Origin: a bacterium | GTDB lineage: Bacteria; Patescibacteriota; Minisyncoccia; Phycocordibacterales; JAUSIJ01 | Direction: 5' to 3' | DNA: 6,580 nucleotides | Assembly (NCBI GenBank): GCA_030647855.1 | Contig: JAUSIJ010000057.1 | Span: forward strand, 1-6,580 | Shown: positions 1 through 5,039 of the stretch, piece after piece | How the letters are laid out: every line of letters begins with the position of its first letter | How positions within the stretch are numbered: position 1 is the first letter of the stretch | The notes under the pieces: model-generated | What the model saw: the letters and a program-made list of their open reading frames with translations, nothing else | Database searches by the model: none | Told to the model about the DNA's origin: nothing | Position numbers and translations under genes: made by a program

Positions 1-915
1 TCTGCCGAAAATAAGAACTTTGCTGAACTCCTTTTGATTAAGCAGATCATGGAGGATATCGAGTTTGTTGTCCCCGCCTACCTTAATGACATCCTGCTCC
101 ACATTCTCTGCCGTATCGCCGGTCTTAACGGAAATCCTAACCGGTTCTTTGAGAAATTCGCTGATGAGCTTTTCGATTTCGCTTGAAATCGTCGCCGAGA
201 AGAAAAGGGTCTGACGATCTTTGGGCATAAGCGACATGACAAAGCGCATGTCGGCGATAAATCCCATATCAAGCATTCGGTCGGCTTCATCAAGCACAAG
301 CGATTTGAATACTGAAAGCGGAATTTTCTTGCGATCGATCAAATCCTTGAGCCGGCCCGGCGTGCCGATAATAAAGTTGGGCTGCCAATTAAGATCGCCG
401 AGCTGGCGTGAGATGCTCGCTCCTCCAACCAAGCACGCGGAGCGGATCTGCATGCCCTTGGTAAAGTCTTTTAGTTCCTGGTCTATCTGAATGGCGAGCT
501 CACGGGTCGGCACGATAATAAGCACTCTTTCTTTTTTATTGTGCAGTACTTTGTTGATGAGCGGCACGAGAAAAGCGGCGGTTTTACCGGTACCGGTGTT
601 GGCGATACCGACAAGATCAGCGCCTCGGAGGATATGAGGAATGGCTTTATCTTGGATCGGCGTCGGCTGGCTATAGCCCTTCGCGGTGATGTTTTTCTTG
701 AGACTGTCGTTAATCGGAAAATCCGCGAACGCGTGTTCGGGTTTGAAGTGCAGGACTTGCTCGGTCACAACCACTTTGTTTATAAATTTGGCAGGATTAA
801 TGCGCTCGCCGAAAGACCTTCCGTGGCTGTTGCGCGTGTTGCCCCCCGCACCTCTCCGAGGACTGTTATGAAAGGATTTAGATCCTCTGTTTCTTTCCGT
901 TCTATTGTTATACAT
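1..915 (-). CDS. DEAD-box RNA helicase, RhlE/DeaD-like (3' end cut by the window edge)
   Basis: ATP-dependent RNA helicase that remodels RNA duplexes in ribosome assembly, mRNA decay or cold adaptation. The 305 visible residues hold the whole first RecA-like domain and the first strand of the second. Motifs seen: Q motif with the upstream aromatic F66 and PTPIQ (84-88); motif I ANTGTGKT (105-112); Ia PTRELA (136-141); Ib TPGR (185-188); II DEAD (209-212); III SAT (240-242); start of motif IV KVLIFGR (299-305). Residues 1-45 form a basic tail rich in Arg, Gly, Asn and Ser that probably binds RNA. The ATG at 915 is the first possible start, since an in-frame TAA lies at 921-919. No good Shine-Dalgarno precedes it: a GGGAG lies about 20 bases upstream, inside a hairpin. 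The gene has its own promoter and a long structured leader. The family is certain. The subfamily is not, because the C-terminal extension is missing. Confidence 0.96.
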   Translation of the reverse strand, partial: MYNNRTERNRGSKSFHNSPRRGAGGNTRNSHGRSFGERINPAKFINKVVVTEQVLHFKPEHAFADFPINDSLKKNITAKGYSQPTPIQDKAIPHILRGADLVGIANTGTGKTAAFLVPLINKVLHNKKERVLIIVPTRELAIQIDQELKDFTKGMQIRSACLVGGASISRQLGDLNWQPNFIIGTPGRLKDLIDRKKIPLSVFKSLVLDEADRMLDMGFIADMRFVMSLMPKDRQTLFFSATISSEIEKLISEFLKEPVRISVKTGDTAENVEQDVIKVGGDNKLDILHDLLNQKEFSKVLIFGR

Positions 916-1054
916 GCTTTATCTAAGAGGGTTTACTCCCTATAACCTCTAGTCTTTATGGTAAAGATATGACTAGTAGTCTCGAGAGTATTAGATAAAG
1001 CGTTAAGCTTTGTATTTAGGGAATCCTAAAGCTAAAACTATGAGATTTAGTTAC
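916..1054 (-). promoter_or_regulatory. Long structured 5' leader of the DEAD-box helicase mRNA
   Basis: About 139 bases separate the predicted transcription start (near 1054) from the helicase ATG. They contain no upstream ORF: no ATG is seen on the transcribed strand. They are AT-rich compared with the flanking genes. Inverted repeats seen in the RNA sense are: an 11-base perfect pair, GCTTTATCTAA (1001-991) with TTAGATAAAGC (926-916), whose second arm ends at the base before AUG; TTTAGG (1030-1025) with CCTAAA (1020-1015) around a 4-base loop; CTAGTC (976-971) with GACTAG (954-949), with a further CTTT/AAAG pairing inside; AGAGG (950-946) with CCTCT (930-926); and AGGG (941-938) with CCCT (931-928), which would hide the only SD-like GGGAG. 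The 11-bp helix would close the inner elements into a branched structure directly against the start codon. A regulatory role is inferred. No known riboswitch class was recognised. Confidence 0.55.
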
Positions 1055-1078
1055 TTTTCAAGTATATACCTAAATACA
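1011..1078. repeat. 10-base inverted repeat bracketing the helicase -10 box and transcription start
   Basis: TGTATTTAGG at 1011-1020 and its exact complement CCTAAATACA at 1069-1078 are separated by 48 bases. The upstream arm lies in the promoter spacer. The other arm lies about 35-45 bases into the predicted transcript. Because one arm is not transcribed, this pair cannot form an RNA hairpin from the predicted start, so any role would be at DNA level, such as paired operator sites. The transcribed arm also takes part in a local TTTAGG/CCTAAA hairpin, so part of the repeat may be coincidental. Confidence 0.4.
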
Positions 1079-1089
1079 TATTTTGTCAA
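1061..1089 (-). promoter_or_regulatory. Sigma70-type promoter of the DEAD-box helicase
   Basis: On the minus strand TTGACA (1089-1084) is a perfect -35 box. A 17-base spacer follows, then TATACT (1066-1061), a -10 box with one mismatch to TATAAT. The predicted start is near 1054. The promoter sits just beyond the pyrC terminator, so the helicase is probably its own transcription unit. The spacer contains one arm of a 10-base inverted repeat. Confidence 0.8.
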
Positions 1090-1108
1090 ACCCTAGCTTT
1101 CGTGGCAT

Positions 1109-1141
1109 AAAAAAGCCCTCGTCCATTGGACAAGGGGCTTT
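1109..1141 (-). terminator. Rho-independent terminator of pyrC
   Basis: Read on the minus strand, AAAGCCCCTTGTCC pairs with GGACGAGGGCTTT across a 3-base AAT loop. The stem has about 13 pairs, with one G-U pair and one bulged C, and is followed by a run of six T. It begins three bases after the pyrC stop codon. The stem and T-run orientation fit minus-strand transcription. Confidence 0.85.
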
Positions 1142-1144
1142 AGA

Positions 1145-2209
1145 TTAGCCTTGAACTTTCAATCCAACTGTTTTCCCAGCGAAAAAAGGAACGATACCGT
1201 TGTACTCCTTGGGAACAACCCACTCTTCGCGATTGAGCGTAATCGTCTCTTGGTTCAGCGGAAGGCCGTAGAAGCGAGCGCCGAACTCTGAAACAAAGGG
1301 CTCGAGTCGGTCAAGCTTGCCGTGGAACTCGAAGAGACCAACGAGCAGCGGCAGGAGCACCGGAGCGGAGAATACTCCCGCACAACCGCACGATGATTCT
1401 TTCCTCTCCTTCAAGTGCGGCGCGCTGTCTGAGCCGAAAAAGAACTTTGGGTTGCCGCTCATGGCTGCGCCTATGAGCGCCCCCCGATCCTCAAGCTTTT
1501 GGGGGATCGGCTGGCAATAGTGGTGAGGATTCAGTCCTTCACTGCCTTCCTCGCCAACGAATGAGAGGACATCGTGGAGCGTGATCAAGAGATGGTGCAG
1601 AGTTATAGTTGCACCGACCGTCTTCGGCAGATCCTTCAGAGCATCTACCGATTCTTTGGTTGAGATATGCTCCATCACGATGCGAAGCGCTGGGAAATCT
1701 TTCGCCAGCATAGCGAGGGTATCGAGAAACTCCTTCTCCCGGTCAAGACAGAATGCCTTGGGCACCTGACCGTGGAGCGAGAGTACGAGGCCCACTTCTT
1801 CCATGGCCGCAAACACACGGTAGAGCGCCCGAAAATCGCTGACGCCGTTGTGAGAATTGGTCGTCACACCTAAAGGATAGACCTTGCCGGCCACGATGAC
1901 CTTGTGACCGCCCATGCCTTCCTCTTTTATTTCCCTCACCGTATTAGGCTCCGTCTCATCGGTGATCTGGATGGTGACAAGTGGACAGAAGTCTTCCGGA
2001 GATAGACCCACCTTTTGAACAATCTCCGTAATCTCTAACCAATACTTAAGAGCATCACCCCTCGTCAAGATTGGCTCGGGACTAGTATTCGGCATCGCCA
2101 TTGCGCGGCCAAACTGGCGGGCGGTAAACGGTACGACACTTTTAAGGATCTCGCCTCGCCTAAAATGGACGTGAAAGTCGTCGGGTCTGCGAATCGTGAT
2201 TGCGTCCAT
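1145..2209 (-). CDS. pyrC: Dihydroorotase, class II (PyrC type)
   Basis: Cytoplasmic zinc amidohydrolase that reversibly cyclises N-carbamoyl-L-aspartate to L-dihydroorotate, the third step of de novo pyrimidine synthesis. The 354 residues match the usual E. coli-type length (about 348) and align end to end from memory. Metal and catalytic residues seen: H13 and H15 in HVHFR, the lysine carboxylated in the family (K109 in AGKVYP), H146 in LHGQV, H181 in MEHIST, and D261 in GSDSAPH, followed by the diagnostic RKESSCGCAG segment (269-278). R17 and N41 are the expected substrate contacts. The ATG at 2209 is preceded by AAGGAG with 5-base spacing, which fixes the start. No other pyr gene is visible. 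The gene lies between two probable terminators and shows no convincing promoter of its own, so it may depend on read-through from the protease gene. Confidence 0.97.
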   Translation of the reverse strand: MDAITIRRPDDFHVHFRRGEILKSVVPFTARQFGRAMAMPNTSPEPILTRGDALKYWLEITEIVQKVGLSPEDFCPLVTIQITDETEPNTVREIKEEGMGGHKVIVAGKVYPLGVTTNSHNGVSDFRALYRVFAAMEEVGLVLSLHGQVPKAFCLDREKEFLDTLAMLAKDFPALRIVMEHISTKESVDALKDLPKTVGATITLHHLLITLHDVLSFVGEEGSEGLNPHHYCQPIPQKLEDRGALIGAAMSGNPKFFFGSDSAPHLKERKESSCGCAGVFSAPVLLPLLVGLFEFHGKLDRLEPFVSEFGARFYGLPLNQETITLNREEWVVPKEYNGIVPFFAGKTVGLKVQG

Positions 2210-2214
2210 CTGGT

Positions 2215-2220
2215 CTCCTT
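2215..2220 (-). promoter_or_regulatory. Strong Shine-Dalgarno of pyrC
   Basis: AAGGAG on the minus strand lies 5 bases before the pyrC ATG. It is the only near-perfect ribosome binding site seen in the window. The protease and helicase starts lack one, and the GT39 start has a GGAG only at long spacing. Confidence 0.85.
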
Positions 2221-2257
2221 GTGAAAGTACATTCTCGCCTGATACTAAAGCAGAGAC

Positions 2258-2327
2258 ACAAAAAAGAAAAGCCCTTGGAGCGGCTCAACCCGTTGAGCCG
2301 TTGAAGCAAGGAGCCTGCCCCAAGCTT
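2258..2327 (-). terminator. Probable branched terminator after the S1C protease gene
   Basis: In the RNA sense, CGGCTCAA (2300-2293) and TTGAGCCG (2288-2281) form a perfect 8-bp hairpin with loop CGGG. An outer helix can form between AAGC-TTGGGG (2327-2318) and CTCCAA-GG-GCTT (2280-2269), with one G-U pair and a two-base bulge. A T-rich run, TTTTCTTTTTT (to 2260), follows directly. The G-U pair works only in minus-strand RNA, which fits the direction. The 8-bp hairpin alone is about 11 bases from the T-run, so termination depends on the outer helix. It could be partial, leaving read-through for pyrC. Confidence 0.55.
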
Positions 2328-2337
2328 AGTCGAAGAG

Positions 2338-3276
2338 TTAAGGAAGTACTTTGCCAGCGATCGATTTTGCCACGCTAATCGGGATGGAGAAAGCGATGTT
2401 ATTGGCCCCCTGTTCCATAGCCACATTGACGCCGATGGCAAAGCCCGAAAGATCAAGTAGTGGTCCGCCTGAATTGCCACGGTTAATGGCAGCGTCTGTT
2501 TGAATGACTCCCGAGAGCGTTTCAACTCTTCCTTGTGAATCTTGCGCTTGTATGGTGCGGTTGAGGCCGGAGATAATGCCAACCGAAACAGTGTTGTTGT
2601 ATTCGCCGAGTGCATTTCCGATCGCCGCCACTGTCTGGCCGAGTTGGAGCTTCGAGGAATGGCCGAGTACGATGACGGGAAATCCTTTGCCGCTGATTTT
2701 GAGAATGGCTAGATCGTGAGTGGAATCTCTGTAAACAACCGTGGCCGTCTTTTTCTCACCGGAAGCAAGCAGTGCGACATACTCCGCTTGCGTATCATTG
2801 ACCACATGGCGGTTGGTCAAAATATAGCCATCAGAGCGGATGAAGAAACCTGTCCCGGCGCCGATTTGCTGCTTCTCGGTCCCCACCTGCCGGTAGACCG
2901 GCACCCTGAAGCCGACATCGCGAAAAAAGGGATCATCGCCGAAAGGATTGACGTACTGAATCTCTAGACGTGGCACATCTTTTGAAACGACTATGGAAAC
3001 CACCGCGGGAGCGGCCTTTGAAACGGCCGAGGTAAGAAGCTCATCTTGAGACCGCGCTATCACGGCGCTGCGATTGGACAGCTCGAGCAGCTGCTTCTTG
3101 TTGTCTTCGGTGACGATAGTAGAGCTCTGAAGCGCGGCCGCCAGCGCCCCCACCTGGTTTTCGAGCGTGGCAAGCCGCAGTTTGAGCTCACGGCTCTCTC
3201 CGGAATATACGACGCCAAGTCCGACAAGACCGAGTAAAACAATTAACAAAGCGACTTTTATGCTTACAGCGTTCAT
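2338..3276 (-). CDS. Membrane-anchored S1C trypsin-like serine protease (HtrA/Deg-like) without PDZ
   Basis: Extracytoplasmic protease of the HtrA/Deg family, normally involved in envelope protein quality control. The 312 residues comprise an N-terminal signal anchor (about 5-24), a coiled-coil stalk with leucines in a/d positions (L31, L35, L38, V42, L45, L49), and a trypsin-like domain (about 85-310). The catalytic triad is complete: H157 in TNRHVV, D188 in DSTHDLAI, and S269 in the RGNSGGP motif. The chain ends immediately after the last protease strand and helix (NNIAFSIPISVAKSIAG), so the one or two PDZ domains of DegP, DegQ or DegS are absent. The other frames downstream show no PDZ-like remnant, so this looks like the native form and not a frameshift. 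The ATG at 3276 has no Shine-Dalgarno but lies only 9 bases beyond a TATAAT box. The family is certain; the substrate is unknown. Confidence 0.95.
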   Translation of the reverse strand: MNAVSIKVALLIVLLGLVGLGVVYSGESRELKLRLATLENQVGALAAALQSSTIVTEDNKKQLLELSNRSAVIARSQDELLTSAVSKAAPAVVSIVVSKDVPRLEIQYVNPFGDDPFFRDVGFRVPVYRQVGTEKQQIGAGTGFFIRSDGYILTNRHVVNDTQAEYVALLASGEKKTATVVYRDSTHDLAILKISGKGFPVIVLGHSSKLQLGQTVAAIGNALGEYNNTVSVGIISGLNRTIQAQDSQGRVETLSGVIQTDAAINRGNSGGPLLDLSGFAIGVNVAMEQGANNIAFSIPISVAKSIAGKVLP

Positions 3277-3284
3277 CGCTATGA

Positions 3285-3312
3285 ATTATAGAAAAATTTT
3301 TAGAAACGTCAA
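3285..3312 (-). promoter_or_regulatory. Sigma70-type promoter giving a leaderless or near-leaderless protease mRNA
   Basis: On the minus strand TTGACG (3312-3307, 5 of 6 consensus) is followed by a 16-base A/T-rich spacer and a perfect TATAAT (3290-3285). Only eight bases lie between the -10 box and the ATG at 3276. Normal start-site spacing therefore puts +1 between about 3279 and 3276, a leader of 0-3 bases. This agrees with the absence of a ribosome binding site. Confidence 0.78.
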
Positions 3313-3344
3313 AAGCCCTTACAGCCACCGCACGAAAAAGTATT

Positions 3345-5039
3345 TTATAGTCCCGGGATCTTTAAGGATGCTCCTTCGTGGATGAGGTTAGGGTTGGCAA
3401 TAGCATTTAGTTGAATAAGCACTGTGTACGCTTGGGGATCGAGTTCAAATCTCCCCGCTATTTCATACAGTGTATCCCCTTTCACAATCGTATAAATTCC
3501 GTCCGAGGGGGCGCCCAAGGGAACTTCCTCATCGTTGCCAAAGTATCCGTCGTAAACATGGACCCAGACAGTTCTTGAAAACTGTCGCTTCTCAAGCTTC
3601 CGGAAACTGTTGTCGAAAGCCGCCTTTACTTCCATGGCGCCATAAAGATCGGTGGCGAGCAGAAGATAGAGTTTCTTGTGGTAAAGCTGTATCGTGTTGA
3701 CGTCTTTTTTGACGCCATCCGCGGTGATCGTCGGTATTCCCCCTTTCCGCTTATCCCAGATAGGCACCGTAAAAACGGTACCATTGCCGCGGTAATAGTA
3801 TTCAAACGGATAGATAAGGTACGGAGGGCTTATGACCACCGCATCATAGGCTGTCGCTCTCTCGCTGACAAATTTTACCGCATCGCGATAATTTTCTCTG
3901 GCCGGACTTTCGGGATGAAAATATTGAAGAAGAAGCGCTCCGGCGATAAGGGCGACGAGTGACCCGATAAAGATCGGTTTTGTCTTGCCGGTCAGCGCCG
4001 AAGCAAACCAGGCCAGAAAGATATATAAAAAAGGCGTGATAACAATGAGATAACGGCTAAGATACATGGGAATGACAAAGTAGCTTACGAAAAATGTAAG
4101 CACGATCGGCACCACTACCCCGAGCATGAGAAAACCGACCTTGGGCGAGAAGGGATTCCGCTTGGCGAGAAAGGCGAAAGCAAGAAGAATGGCGATCGGC
4201 CATAGCGCGATAAGAATGGTCGTAATGGCGTCGGGATGATAGCCGAGCATTGCTTCAAAGAGCGTGAGGATCATATTGAAACCTCGAGGACGGGTTAAGC
4301 TCGGTCCATAGGTACCCGAACCGTGGTACATAAAAAGGCCGATGATCCATGGTAAAAATGAGAGAAAAAGTATGAAGGCAATGAACAGGAGCCGCAGAAA
4401 CTCGGTTTTCTTAGGAATATTCGTGGGACGCGAACGGTCCCATGGAATTTTCCACGTCAGAAAAAAGAAGATGGCCTGCACTAGGAGAACGTGCAGAAAA
4501 AAATAGTGGGTGTAGATGCCGACGAGGTTTACCAGCGTGTAAAGGACGTACCAGCGCCGCCGCGGCTCCTCGAGAATTTTTATAAATAGGAGATATGAGA
4601 GAGTAACAATGAAGGTGAGCATTGAATACATCCGAATCTCTCTCGAGTACCATATCCAAAAGGGCGCGATGGCTCCGATAAAAACGGTAAAAAGAGCCCA
4701 CTGGCGATTGAGGAATTTACGAGCGAGAAAGTAGAGGGCCGGGAGCGAGAGGACGCCAAAGATGACGGAGAGAAATCGGACGGCCAGCTCGCCGGCGCCA
4801 AAGAGCCGGATCCAGCCATGGAGCATCGTGTTGTGGAGCGGCAAGTGCACGTTTTTCAACATGTACAAGCGAATAAACTCCGTCGAGTGCGAGGCCTGCC
4901 AGACACTCTGCGCCTCGTCGAGGCGCAGACTCTCATAAGAAAGAGCCACGATCCGGAGCAGGGCTCCGAGAGCGACAACTCCCATGAGAATAAGCGTTTC
5001 CTTTTTATGTAGAAGCTTTATGGTCATCGCGGATCTCAT
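3345..5039 (-). CDS. GT39/PMT-like (GT-C) membrane glycosyltransferase with C-terminal LysM domain
   Basis: Predicted multi-pass enzyme that transfers a sugar from a polyprenyl-phosphate donor on the outer face of the membrane. Of 564 residues, about 14-372 hold some ten or more hydrophobic segments. The conserved acidic pair D41-E42 (LRLDEAQSVW) sits in the first outer loop. Other family marks are NVHLPLHNTMLHGW (63-76), the YSREIRMYSML segment (131-141) and LSRYLIVITP (327-336). Residues about 373-513 form a soluble outer domain. Residues 514-562 are a LysM domain: YTIVKGDTLYEIAGRF, then LIQLNAIANPNLIHEG and LKIP. LysM domains bind GlcNAc-containing glycans such as peptidoglycan. The start is ambiguous: the ATG at 5039 has GGAG 13 bases upstream, and the ATG at 5027 gives MTIKLL. 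Either overlaps the upstream GT2 gene, implying coupled translation. The family assignment is firm; the acceptor and donor sugars are unknown. Confidence 0.9.
   Translation of the reverse strand: MRSAMTIKLLHKKETLILMGVVALGALLRIVALSYESLRLDEAQSVWQASHSTEFIRLYMLKNVHLPLHNTMLHGWIRLFGAGELAVRFLSVIFGVLSLPALYFLARKFLNRQWALFTVFIGAIAPFWIWYSREIRMYSMLTFIVTLSYLLFIKILEEPRRRWYVLYTLVNLVGIYTHYFFLHVLLVQAIFFFLTWKIPWDRSRPTNIPKKTEFLRLLFIAFILFLSFLPWIIGLFMYHGSGTYGPSLTRPRGFNMILTLFEAMLGYHPDAITTILIALWPIAILLAFAFLAKRNPFSPKVGFLMLGVVVPIVLTFFVSYFVIPMYLSRYLIVITPFLYIFLAWFASALTGKTKPIFIGSLVALIAGALLLQYFHPESPARENYRDAVKFVSERATAYDAVVISPPYLIYPFEYYYRGNGTVFTVPIWDKRKGGIPTITADGVKKDVNTIQLYHKKLYLLLATDLYGAMEVKAAFDNSFRKLEKRQFSRTVWVHVYDGYFGNDEEVPLGAPSDGIYTIVKGDTLYEIAGRFELDPQAYTVLIQLNAIANPNLIHEGASLKIPGL
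3354..3500 (-). other. LysM domain coding segment at the end of the GT39 gene
   Basis: Residues 514-562 of the GT39 protein show the LysM signature: Y-T-I-x-K-G-D-T-L-x-x-I-A-x-R-F, a central helix, L-x-x-L-N, then N-P-N-L-I-x-x-G-x-x-L-K-I-P. It follows the enzyme's soluble domain and is therefore predicted to lie outside the cytoplasmic membrane. It is in frame, with no sign of a sequencing join. The region between the usual GDTL half and the LN half is about one to two residues longer than typical. Confidence 0.88.
4907..4929. repeat. Perfect 11-bp-arm palindrome over the GT39 catalytic codons
   Basis: TCTGCGCCTCG (4907-4917) and CGAGGCGCAGA (4919-4929) are exact complements separated by one base. 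The palindrome covers the codons for S-L-R-L-D-E-A-Q-S, including the predicted catalytic D41-E42. In mRNA it can fold into a GC-rich hairpin of up to 10 bp with a 3-base loop, about 110-130 bases after the start codon. Confidence 0.8.

Noticed and set aside
586..597. 12-base palindrome ACCGGTACCGGT at the helicase P-loop
   Set aside because: It follows from the Thr-Gly-Thr-Gly codons, and a 12-base palindrome is expected about once or twice by chance in this length.
541..945. A 134-residue open frame on the plus strand
   Set aside because: It lies fully antisense to the helicase N-terminal half and its leader, has no recognisable motif, and the minus-strand frame carries the Q motif and motif I.
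2210..2260. Possible pyrC promoter with TAGTAT or GAGAAT as -10
   Set aside because: No acceptable -35 box lies at 16-18 base spacing for either candidate.
2160..2615. A 151-residue minus-strand open frame bridging the protease and pyrC genes; considered as a frameshifted PDZ remnant or a small gene
   Set aside because: It overlaps both genes in another frame, reads through the terminator region, and shows no PDZ or other domain pattern.
2889..2904. TGCCGGT/ACCGGCA inverted repeat inside the protease gene
   Set aside because: Short arms with a 2-base centre in a coding region; likely chance.
3277..3344. Terminator between the GT39 and protease genes
   Set aside because: No stem with a following T-run was found in the 68 bases. 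The gap is filled mainly by the protease promoter.
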